NCBI GenBank assembly: GCA_900642245.1
Contig: CAAAJI010000446.1
Coordinates: forward strand, 1 to 12,614
Direction of reading: 5' to 3'
DNA from: Fragilaria radians
Lineage: Eukaryota; Bacillariophyta; Fragilariophyceae; Fragilariales; Fragilariaceae
Length of the DNA stretch: 12,614 bases
A program made the position numbers and the translations under genes. The first letter of the stretch is position 1. Every line of letters begins with the position of its first letter. The notes below the pieces were generated by a model, which searched no databases, was not told the origin of the DNA, and worked only from the letters and a program-made list of their open reading frames with translations. Positions 1-7,940 of the stretch are shown here, piece by piece.

Positions 1-2210
1 GGATTACTAAAACCTAGAAGATAGCTGTCGATGATGACGCTTGCACAGGTCGTTTTTGTCCTTTGACATAAGGCAATAATCTCAGCCCCAGATTTTCCAG
101 CTGTGCCATCAGCTAAAAGCCCAGCCATTTTCCCAAGGTCGACCGAATCGTCGATAGGACAACCCAGAAGTTCTGTTAAGGCTATTTGTTTCCTAGCAGC
201 CCAGTCAGGCTTTCGCATTTTGATTATTTTCTCCAAACGTCCCGGCCTACAAAGAGCGGAATCGATCATCGCGGAGCTGTGAGTGATTCCAATAATGGCG
301 AAATTAGCCTGCTCTTTATCCTCGGAGACAGCACCGACGCCGTCCAATTCTATCAACAAAGTGGAAAGAACCCTATCCATAGTTCCATGAGTTGTATTGT
401 CATTTCCACGGCGTCCAGCGATGCTCTCTATTCCGTCCAATAGTAAAATACATGGTGATGCTGCTCGAACAGCTTCAAAAAGTCGTCGGACTGCTCGCTC
501 TGAGCCCCCCACTTCCTTATGGATTAAGGAATTGCAACTCACGTCCAAAAGTTTGATGGAAGGATTCCGATTACAGGCTACACGAGCAGCGTGGTACGCA
601 ATTGTTGTCTTTCCAGTTCCTGGCTCTCCTGTCAATAAAACTCCCCCACAAAAGTTTCTTGTCCGGTTGGCATCGATCCCGCCAAGAATCTCATTCAAAG
701 CATTTGCATGACAGAGTGGAGTAATAATTAATGCTTCAAGATTTCGCCATACATCATTTACTTCGTCGCCAACCAAAGGTAGTAAAGTAGGCAATCCTGG
801 CTGATTCAGCATAGACGCAGAGAAGACATTCATGTCAATAAAGCAATCGATGACGCCAACTCTTAAAGACTCGGGCATTAACTGGCTCAACTCCGCTGTC
901 ATGGATGACAGAAGCTGACTTTTCTTAGTATACGAATCCCCGACTACAGATGAATTGAATTCTCTCTGTACAGCTTGTCGGCAAAATTGTGAAATCTCAG
1001 CTCGGCTCCTACCTAGGAGGCAATTTGCCATTACTTGTAAGGATTCTTCAAACTCTTGGTTGACATCATGGATCTCAAGGCACGACCTTATCATGGATAT
1101 ACGCTCTCCATGATCTGGAGAGGTTAAATGGAAGGTCCTATCAAAGCGGCGTAATGTATCCTCCATGTTGTCGGTTGACGTAGCAATGAGCAAGGTGTTA
1201 TTCCCCTCCGTATGCAATCGATCTAAATGTGACATGAAATCCAATCGTATTCGTAGAAAATCAAAGGCTTCTCTCTCTTCTTTGTGAGATAGAAGAAAAT
1301 GCAAGTCATCAAGAATTATGAGGCATTTTTGTTCCGTTGATGCTGCTTTAAATAAAGCGTTTAGCGAAAACTCAGTGTCACCAATATTTGGACCCATTAT
1401 ATCGATTGGTAGCAATGGACGGATGATACTCACTTCCTCTAAATTTTTAGTCTTTTTGATGATTTGATTACATAAATGTGTTTTGCCACTTCCTGTAGGA
1501 CCCAAAAGCAAAATTGTTTTGGTAGGGAATATGTGGGGAGTCATGTACTGATCGACCAGGTCGCAAAGATTTGACTGAGAGGTAACGTCGAAGTAGCTAC
1601 AATTATTTTTTGCAGATTTTTCATGAAGACTATCAGGAAAAGTATCATGATGGTCATCCATGACAGGATATTGCTTTTCCATTGAGAAATACTTTGCCTC
1701 ATCATTTGTGGAAAGCAAACCTTGTTTCAAATAAATGCGTTCCGATAGATGATGAATCCAAACCTTGAAATCAGAAGAGTCAAACGCATCTGAGTACAAC
1801 GAATCAAGATTATCCACTATTTGATCTAAAATATGCTCTTCGAAGGATATTTGCTTCAAGAAACGTTTGTAATTGTATTCCCAAACCAAAAAGTCAGTAG
1901 TATTTTGTGATGTGCTCGTGATATCTTGTAATTCACGATGCAAGTCATACGTCTCAATCTTTTCTTGCAGTAATTCTTCCAAAAGTAGAGATATCAATGT
2001 TCGAATTTCTGTTGCCAAGTTTTCCATCTTGAAAAAGTATTCTTCATCCTCAGAAATCAAATTGGAAGAAAATTGCTGGAGTAATGTCAATAAATCTCTA
2101 CGGGAATCACTGATAGGTGGATCCATTAAGTGCAGTAGACAGCTTTTCAAATCATTCTGAAGGCTATCAGCTGCATTCGTAGAGGTGACATTCGCTTTCT
2201 TCCTTCGCAT
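1..2210 (-). CDS. Divergent tandem (type II) AAA+ ATPase, PEX1/AFG2/CDC48-like, C-terminus cut by window edge
   Basis: The minus strand is open from ATG 2210-2208 to the left edge without a stop (736 residues visible). An in-frame TAG lies just upstream of the ATG (2213-2215), so this start is firm. Residues 1-225 form a helical N-terminal region I do not recognise. AAA domain 1 has Walker A GPTGSGKT (237-244), a Walker B strand ending D301-D302, and LRRFDR (353-358) at the arginine-finger position. AAA domain 2 has Walker A GEPGTGKT (528-535), a Walker B strand ending D592-G593, and CRPGRLEK (654-661) carrying the arginine fingers. Such proteins are hexameric remodelling ATPases. The DDL Walker B of domain 1 and the ESIAGRRGNDNT stretch of domain 2 recall PEX1 (peroxisomal receptor export), while DRVLSTLLIELDGVG also fits AFG2B. 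I cannot choose between them. Domain 2 lacks the Walker B Glu (Gly593), the sensor-1 Asn (His644) and the pore-loop aromatic (HKEVGGSE, 564-571). The AAA class is sure; the subfamily is not. Confidence 0.9.
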   Translation of the reverse strand, partial: MRRKKANVTSTNAADSLQNDLKSCLLHLMDPPISDSRRDLLTLLQQFSSNLISEDEEYFFKMENLATEIRTLISLLLEELLQEKIETYDLHRELQDITSTSQNTTDFLVWEYNYKRFLKQISFEEHILDQIVDNLDSLYSDAFDSSDFKVWIHHLSERIYLKQGLLSTNDEAKYFSMEKQYPVMDDHHDTFPDSLHEKSAKNNCSYFDVTSQSNLCDLVDQYMTPHIFPTKTILLLGPTGSGKTHLCNQIIKKTKNLEEVSIIRPLLPIDIMGPNIGDTEFSLNALFKAASTEQKCLIILDDLHFLLSHKEEREAFDFLRIRLDFMSHLDRLHTEGNNTLLIATSTDNMEDTLRRFDRTFHLTSPDHGERISMIRSCLEIHDVNQEFEESLQVMANCLLGRSRAEISQFCRQAVQREFNSSVVGDSYTKKSQLLSSMTAELSQLMPESLRVGVIDCFIDMNVFSASMLNQPGLPTLLPLVGDEVNDVWRNLEALIITPLCHANALNEILGGIDANRTRNFCGGVLLTGEPGTGKTTIAYHAARVACNRNPSIKLLDVSCNSLIHKEVGGSERAVRRLFEAVRAASPCILLLDGIESIAGRRGNDNTTHGTMDRVLSTLLIELDGVGAVSEDKEQANFAIIGITHSSAMIDSALCRPGRLEKIIKMRKPDWAARKQIALTELLGCPIDDSVDLGKMAGLLADGTAGKSGAEIIALCQRTKTTCASVIIDSYLLGFSN

Positions 2211-3381
2211 CCTCTAGGAGATTGTGAAACAAAATAGCGTAACCCTAGTGATAATGTAATTGCGTGCTGCTGTTCTTCCGTAAACATAAGGATAACATAA
2301 AGTATTTGATTCAATGATCGTTTTGGGATATTGGTATTGAGACACTAAAATAACCATTTACATGTCAATGGCAATATAGTTGGTGTCCAGGCTTTAATAT
2401 CTGATGTCTCCAAACCTTCAGATGATACTTGATTGATGAATTGCCAGACAAGAATTATTTCGCAATGATTTTACTATATTAACTTTATTTCTCCCTCTAC
2501 TCTTATCACTTTTTCCCTGACACATGAAAAGAAAGGAGTGCGAAGAATTTTAATCTACCCATGCAGAAGAAGTTAGATGTGTTGGGCTACTTTCTAAATA
2601 GATTTTGAACTTTTGAATTCTTCATTTAGGAAAGGATACTATTCAAAGCATGAATAAAGGCTTGATTGCAAACAAAAACCTTGTATGTACTGGCATTGTG
2701 GTATCACCCTTGGTTAAATTATATCATAGAAAAAGAAAGAAAATTCATAATGGTTAGCAGACATGATTGGGTTGACAAAAAATAGAATACAAGGCTTTGA
2801 ATAGCACCTGTATCCTTGGTAAGTTGAGCAGGAATCAGTATCCAATGCTTACTGAAATATGACAGAGTTATTTAGAAAAATCTTGACACCAGCCCTAAAA
2901 TTTCTGAGAGGTTTTATCTTTATGCTACCATTATTGGGTATGGTTAGTAAAAATGGTCATTGAAAACTATTGATGTTGACAAAAATAATGTAAAGTTGGA
3001 TTTTGAATCATGACATAATGGCTTCATATTATGATGTTGTCATCATTATGAGAGCATATAAGGATTCTTTGTCTTCTTTAATTGACTTGCTTTAATGTAT
3101 TAAGAAGCTGATTGATATTGAGAAACTTTAAAGATTTGTGTGCATTATGTCCAAGAGACTGATAATATTGTTGTCAATAATTGATGTCCTGTATGGTGAC
3201 ATGGTGGGGCACCTTCTCGTGGAGCCTTAACGTACCTTTTCTTTTTCGTAGATGCATCATAGAATATTTAACTTTTTCCATGTAATGTGAGAGACATTCT
3301 TAACTTTAAACAATCGTGTCTTTGGAAACTACGAATACAAAATTAATACGCGACTCTAGCAAAATTTGTGGGTGAGATAAT
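2211..3381. other. AT-rich intergenic region between the GARP gene 3' end and the AAA ATPase 5' end
   Basis: No reading frame of useful length is present on either strand. The stretch should hold the 3' UTR of the GARP gene on its right side and the promoter and 5' UTR of the AAA gene on its left side. Most of it is strongly AT-rich with runs such as TTGATGTTGAC and ATTATGATG. A short more GC-rich island lies at about 3187-3235. I see no TATA box I would defend and no recognisable RNA gene. Confidence 0.6.
3031..3046. repeat. Short inverted repeat ATGATG-TTGT-CATCAT
   Basis: A perfect 6-bp stem with a TTGT loop is followed by ATTATG, and an upstream CATAATG (3014-3020) can pair with CATTATG (3043-3049). 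In AT-rich spacer, small palindromes of this size are expected by chance. It could be a protein-binding palindrome, but nothing else supports that. Confidence 0.25.
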
Positions 3382-5163
3382 TTACCGCTCTTGCCCTCTC
3401 CTCTTAGGAGACGTTCCAGGTCCAATTTGTTCTTCTTGACGCTCGATATCATCATCATAATGTCCGTATTCAGAAAACATCATGTGATTGTTACGTCCGC
3501 TCATTGTTCCTTCCTCATCCTCCTGTGTCTCAGAATCCAGATCGATCACCTCATCCGCAACAGCTCTCTTGTTGGTATTCCCGAGACGTAACGGATGTTC
3601 ATCAGGAAGGTGGAATTGGCGATGCAATTGCTCCGTGTACCATATTGGGGAATTGGCGGGTGGTCTTTGAGGATTATTGAAGCTTGGATTCTTCGACATA
3701 TAGCTTTGGTGCAAGTTGTAATGAGGGATTCTCGATCGTCGTATGCCGTCATGCGGAAAGGGAACTGTTTCCCCAACCGTAGGAAGTAGGTGATGTGGAT
3801 ACCCCCCCTCAATTTTCCATGCCTCTGCTGAATGGGACTGTTCATTATCATACATGTAGCCTTCTTCGTGATACCTTCCTCCTTGCCAGTACTCTTCGCG
3901 TGGAAAAATACTAGTAGATCTCTGGTGTGCATCTCCAGAACTCCTTGTAGCACGGCTAGCTTTGACTTCATCGAGATGAGCATGGGGATGAAGCCCAGCC
4001 TCAAAACTCAATCCCATTCCAGGCTGAGCACTAGTTTCGTGTCCTATGGATAACAACTTTTTAGTTGGTGGTGCCATTTTTGATGCGAAGCGTGTTGATG
4101 TTGGAGATCGAGATCGAGTTCGTCTCGAAATTGGAACTAGAAATTCATTTGGATTCGTATTATTTTCACTATAAGGGGGTTGTATGGATGTCGGCATGTG
4201 CAACATGGCATTCGCTGCTGTGGTCACAGCTTCCAACATTTGCAAAGTTTGCGGTGACGTACTTGCTTCTGAAGAGCTAGAATCCATTGCGGTAGCTGTG
4301 TTTGAAGCATATGCCGTTGTTGACCTAGATATAGAGGAATCACGTGCAATACCGGCAGCATTCCATAATGATAAAATTTCCTGCTCCTGTCGATATTTTA
4401 TCGATTCTTGATCCTTCACACGCATATCTTCTGTAAGGAATTTTGTGAGACGAATGTCATGAGGAGAAAGGGAAAGTTTTCCATCCTTGAATTCACTCTC
4501 CTCCATATCATCCAATCTAGAATTGCGTTGTTCTTCGATTTGCTCCCGGATAGTTATGAAAATATCTTTTGTGAATTCTAATCCCTTTCCGATAGGTGAA
4601 TTCTTCTCGGCAGCTGAGAGAGCTGGAAAGTAAATCGCTTGATAATTCAAATAATCCTTGATATTGTTTTCACTGTCCTGAATGGGATCAGCAATATGGC
4701 TCGGCTGGATTTCACTCCTCATCGCTGGCATGTTCCGTACTGCTTTTTGTAGATATCGCTCTTTCATCATTATGGAAAAGGATAGGCAAGCGATCATTTC
4801 CCCCACGTTCTGATTCTCATGATCGAACATCTCACGAAGTTCCGTCGATAACTTTGGAAAGTTTTCAAGGGATGCTTTCATTGAAGCACCTACCATTGAT
4901 CGCTGTTTTCTCAACTCCTGAATCAAAGTTATAACTTTTGTCATCCATTTATCATAGGCGCTAAGGACTTCTTCTTTGTTCCTTTGACGATGGGATCTAT
5001 ACTTTTGTAAGTGACTTTTGACTCGTTCACTAGTTATAGATCTGTTTTTTGATTGCATATTGTGTAGTATAACACCAGGAGATGAGTGACGAAGCCCAGC
5101 TTCGTATACTGCACTGATAAACTCTCGATGTTGATCAGCAGACCAAGGTGTGTCTGAGGACAT
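3382..5163 (-). CDS. GARP/Myb-SHAQKYF-like transcription factor, 593 aa
   Basis: The protein opens with a GARP-type Myb DNA-binding domain at residues 5-58. Visible landmarks are W7, H12, F15, A18, G23, P29, I32, M36 and the hallmark VKSHLQKYR (48-56), followed by a basic run SHRQRNK. This is the B-motif seen in plant ARR-B, GLK and PHR regulators, so a nuclear sequence-specific DNA-binding role is expected. Residues 60-270 are helix-rich (a possible coiled coil around 195-265) without a family name I can give. Residues 275-530 are low-complexity and rich in Ser, Pro, His and Tyr, with RRTRSRSPTSTR (347-358). Near the end, VIDLDSE (539-545) followed by TQEDEE looks like a SUMO-interacting motif, and SPKRR (585-589) may be part of a nuclear localisation signal. 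No response-regulator receiver domain is present. An in-frame TGA six bases upstream of ATG 5163-5161 fixes the start, and no intron is needed. Confidence 0.9.
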   Translation of the reverse strand: MSSDTPWSADQHREFISAVYEAGLRHSSPGVILHNMQSKNRSITSERVKSHLQKYRSHRQRNKEEVLSAYDKWMTKVITLIQELRKQRSMVGASMKASLENFPKLSTELREMFDHENQNVGEMIACLSFSIMMKERYLQKAVRNMPAMRSEIQPSHIADPIQDSENNIKDYLNYQAIYFPALSAAEKNSPIGKGLEFTKDIFITIREQIEEQRNSRLDDMEESEFKDGKLSLSPHDIRLTKFLTEDMRVKDQESIKYRQEQEILSLWNAAGIARDSSISRSTTAYASNTATAMDSSSSEASTSPQTLQMLEAVTTAANAMLHMPTSIQPPYSENNTNPNEFLVPISRRTRSRSPTSTRFASKMAPPTKKLLSIGHETSAQPGMGLSFEAGLHPHAHLDEVKASRATRSSGDAHQRSTSIFPREEYWQGGRYHEEGYMYDNEQSHSAEAWKIEGGYPHHLLPTVGETVPFPHDGIRRSRIPHYNLHQSYMSKNPSFNNPQRPPANSPIWYTEQLHRQFHLPDEHPLRLGNTNKRAVADEVIDLDSETQEDEEGTMSGRNNHMMFSEYGHYDDDIERQEEQIGPGTSPKRRGQER

Positions 5164-6051
5164 CTCTCAATGTACCTAAGCTTTCCCCCAGGGTTCTCAG
5201 CAAGGTAAGCGAGTTTTTGCGTGATTGGAGAATAATGAATGATAATACTAAAGAAATTAGCCCGATTACAGCCGCATACAATACAGAAAGTGGTAAGCCG
5301 CCCCCTTGGATTGTTGACGCAAATGAGAAATCACTCCATTTTCGTTCGTAATAACGTCAAGATTTTCATGCTTTTTATCTGAAGATTCATGGTAACTTTA
5401 AACAAAAAGAAATTTGAAATTAGGGCAATACATGGGTACCTTACAAACCTTTCATCCTGAATTTAGCTTCATTTTACGAAACGTGATCCTAAAAACTTTT
5501 TCGTATTGTTATCATGTTTTTGGGTAAAGATTCTATCCCGAAATTAGTAAAGATTCCTATATAATTGGGTATGATTTAATTCGGACTGGCACTTGTGCAA
5601 CTTGTTATGACGTGGGATGCTAGATAATTAAACTTTCCATGAAAAGGAAATCTTTTTCTCCAAATTACATTGAAAGTTTGAGAAGTGCTTCATTAAGTGG
5701 TTGATGAAGGTTTGGAAAGTATTGCTCTCCTGTGCAGCCAGAATAAAAAACATGCGTGTTAGGTTTACCAACCTCCGTTTCAAATGCATAAATAGAACCA
5801 AATTATTTGGATGTTTTGGCAAATCATTTTCAAAATAGCTATCCATGTGCGTATATTGAATTCGGCGCGTTGGATCCTCATTTTCAGCTTTCGTTAAAGG
5901 AACTTTCTCGAAAGAAAACCATAAACAATTTATTCACTTTTTACCATTCTCTTGTATCTGATATTCTAGTTTCTAACTACAATATGGCGGACCACATTGT
6001 TCACTATGCTGCAAAGAGTAATGAAGTTGAAACAATCTTTTCTTCTAGCCC
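5164..6051. other. Non-coding region upstream of the GARP gene
   Basis: This stretch should include the promoter and 5' UTR of the minus-strand GARP gene. Short overlapping frames exist, namely 72 codons from an ATG at 5846 on the minus strand and about 80 codons without a usable ATG at 5807-6055 on the plus strand. Neither shows a motif or composition that convinces me it is coding. Three bZIP-type hexamers lie within 450 bp of the GARP start (see the separate entry). Confidence 0.5.
5315..5359. promoter_or_regulatory. Pair of CCRE/bZIP-like hexamers upstream of the GARP gene
   Basis: TGACGC (5315-5320) and ACGTCA (5354-5359) lie about 150-200 bp upstream of the GARP start codon, and a further TGACGT is at 5608-5613. 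TGACGT/ACGTCA/TGACGC are the CO2/cAMP-responsive element cores described in the promoter of the Phaeodactylum carbonic anhydrase gene PtCA1. Hexamers this short are expected several times per 12 kb by chance, and others occur here inside coding sequence, so this is a suggestion only. Confidence 0.2.
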
Positions 6052-6387
6052 CTAGGAGCTTGCCTGATCTATGAAGATCAAGGTTAATTCGTTCGGAATT
6101 TGATGTTCCTGTGTAAAAAATAAAAAGTCGAGGTAGGATAACAAGTTTAACACTCTTTCAGTAGCTATATATAAGCTTAGGGCTGCATTAAGATTTCGCA
6201 AATAAAGTTTATGGTCACCCACCCGATGATCAAATAATTGATATATTCTTAAGTTTTCATAAGCCTTTTTGTTATTGCTTGATGTGAGTCTAGCTGAAGG
6301 GACTAGACGCTCACTTCTATGAATGATAGAAGTTAACTGTGCCAATGATTTGGCGTATTTCTTTTCTAGCATTCGGAGCCTTAGCAT
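6052..6387 (-). CDS. Doubtful small ORF, 111 aa, possible remnant or exon
   Basis: Reading from ATG 6387-6385 gives 111 residues. The frame stays open upstream for about 29 more codons to a TAG at 6475-6477, but without another ATG. The translation is helix-rich, with a basic start (MLRLRMLEKKYAK), a middle segment around YENLRIYQLFDHRVGDHK, and a more hydrophobic part (LNLLSYLDFLFF). This composition is more protein-like than a random frame in AT-rich DNA. I do not recognise the family. It may be an unannotated small gene, a 3' exon whose upstream part has been missed, or the decayed end of an older gene. Nothing at its neighbours indicates a role. Confidence 0.3.
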   Translation of the reverse strand: MLRLRMLEKKYAKSLAQLTSIIHRSERLVPSARLTSSNNKKAYENLRIYQLFDHRVGDHKLYLRNLNAALSLYIATERVLNLLSYLDFLFFTQEHQIPNELTLIFIDQASS

Positions 6388-7184
6388 TAACGTAGACTTC
6401 AATCTTATTTTTTCTTGTTGAATACCTTGTCTGGTATTCCGATAGGCCAGAATCTTGAACCTTGAAGTTGTTGACTATCAACCTAGCAGCTGAGAGCCTT
6501 GATATGATTAGACTTGATCTAACTACGTAATTCTTGAAGCTTTTTTGTTAGCGGCAATAAATCATCTATTACATGCCTTGGACTTAGAAAAGCACCAGAC
6601 ATATGGTTCCAACGTGATGGATTTCTACGTCTACATTGAACCATGAAATATCAATAATTTTTGAATATCAGTATCGACTATGGTGCAATTGTCCCTTCTT
6701 CCAGGACTCCGATTTTGACTTACCTTACAACGTCATTGCTCAGCTGCTGTTCCACTGATTTTAAATTAGTGTAGAGATATTAGCTCGATCAAAGAAATAT
6801 TCATTATTTGGAGCACTTGTCTTAATTGACGATTTTGCTCGTGGTTGAGCCTTTCATTCGTCTTGGTAACTTCATTCATTCAAGAAGCATTATTGCTCCA
6901 AGAATAGGCTTTATCACAAAGTTACAAATATGTGTCTTAAATGAGTATAAATTATGTTAATTTATGCGCCTGGACTTCTTACTAGACCCCAAAATATGTA
7001 TGTCCCTACGCCACAGCAGGAATATTTTAGCATCACATTGATGATCAATTTAGCTGTAGATTACAATTTCGAATTAACTGGTTATTCGCATTACTTTAAG
7101 GCAGCATGTACCAAAACGTTAAGAGAAATGAAATGACCAATTCAACTTGGCTTTGATACCACACTTGATCCACACTAGAGAGAA
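6388..7184. other. Intergenic region without a supported gene
   Basis: The sequence is AT-rich. It has one ATG-led frame of 60 codons on the plus strand at 6954-7136 and nothing resembling a known domain. An ACGTCA hexamer lies near 6729. The right-hand end should carry the 3' UTR of the DUF6824 gene. I see no clear polyadenylation signal on the minus strand and no RNA gene. Confidence 0.5.
6420..6439. repeat. Perfect 7-bp hairpin GAATACC-N6-GGTATTC
   Basis: The arms GAATACC (6420-6426) and GGTATTC (6433-6439) are exact reverse complements around the loop TTGTCT. It lies about 30 bp upstream of the ATG of the doubtful minus-strand ORF, inside the open frame that precedes that ATG. It might be an operator-like palindrome or a small RNA hairpin. 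No U-tract follows, and chance is a fair explanation. Confidence 0.3.
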
Positions 7185-7940
7185 TTATCGAGGCCTCATC
7201 ATATAGTTATTCATTGACAACGTAGTAGAATTGCAAAAACGATTCGTACTGTGTGTTGAAGGTATCCTATGTAGCTGAGACGTTGCAAACTCATTAAAAA
7301 TGTCATGCATAAAGTTCTTCCTGCTTCTTTTCTTGATCCAATCAGTAGACGTCTCGTTAGTGCAAGGCTCATCGGAAAGTGAATGACCTTCAATGTGCAA
7401 TAAGTCGTTTTCTAGACGCAACGGATTTAGTAATTCGTGCTCAAAAGATACCAAAGACCTTTGCACATCGGGAAAAAAGCTCAACGCAAATTCATTAGAT
7501 GACTCATTCATGTGTGAATTATCTTTGCTTATCAAGCTAGAAATACTGTCAAAGTCATCAAAGCTATCTTTTGTCATTGGTAATCGTTGATCGATACTCT
7601 CAAGAAAACCCATGAAATCGAATGGTTGGATTATGGATAAACATTTTATTCTTCCTCTCTGGGCATCTCTCAAAGCGTTTCCCGTCTTCTTCTTGCCATG
7701 ATTTTTTCCACCGTCCCTCCAAAATCCCTGACTATCTTGAATTAAGAAATGACCACCGCGTGAGAGAACAGTGTCAACAACTATCGAAACAACCCCCATT
7801 TTCAATTTCTTCGTTTCTGCCATTCTGTAGTTCTCTACATGTTCCGCAATCAGCACACGAAACTGTTTGTTTCCTTTGTGATGAAAGCTATACTTTCCTC
7901 GTCCGCAGAGAACATCGTTTTCGGACGGTGTGACTATCAT
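7185..7940 (-). CDS. DUF6824-domain protein, 251 aa, candidate diatom regulator
   Basis: Residues 7-97 match the layout of DUF6824, a domain abundant in diatoms: ENDVLCGRGKY (7-17), then H.GN..FR (21-28), then a basic helix (TKKLKMG, 43-49), SIVVDTVLSRGGHFL (52-66), an aromatic-plus-Gly segment (GFW, 72-74), and a lysine-rich stretch ending GNALRD (87-92). Several DUF6824 proteins are thought to be DNA-associated, but the biochemical role is not settled, and I infer only a possible regulatory function. Residues 100-251 are poorly conserved-looking, with an acidic patch (DSFDDFDSISS, 125-135) and a basic patch (KKRSRK, 203-208) that could act as a nuclear localisation signal. The start is ATG 7940-7938. 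The same frame runs upstream to a TAA at 7998-8000 without another ATG. The gene is divergent from the oxygenase at 10012. Confidence 0.85.
   Translation of the reverse strand: MIVTPSENDVLCGRGKYSFHHKGNKQFRVLIAEHVENYRMAETKKLKMGVVSIVVDTVLSRGGHFLIQDSQGFWRDGGKNHGKKKTGNALRDAQRGRIKCLSIIQPFDFMGFLESIDQRLPMTKDSFDDFDSISSLISKDNSHMNESSNEFALSFFPDVQRSLVSFEHELLNPLRLENDLLHIEGHSLSDEPCTNETSTDWIKKRSRKNFMHDIFNEFATSQLHRIPSTHSTNRFCNSTTLSMNNYMMRPR

Noticed and set aside
186..711. Plus-strand frames over the left end
   Set aside because: They lie antisense to the second AAA domain, start at weak positions and show no domain.
1873..2160. 95-codon plus-strand frame
   Set aside because: Antisense to the N-terminal part of the AAA ATPase, which explains the long open stretch.
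3546..4411. Several frames on both strands over the GARP gene
   Set aside because: All overlap the 593-residue GARP frame, whose motif content and stop-to-stop length are far more convincing.
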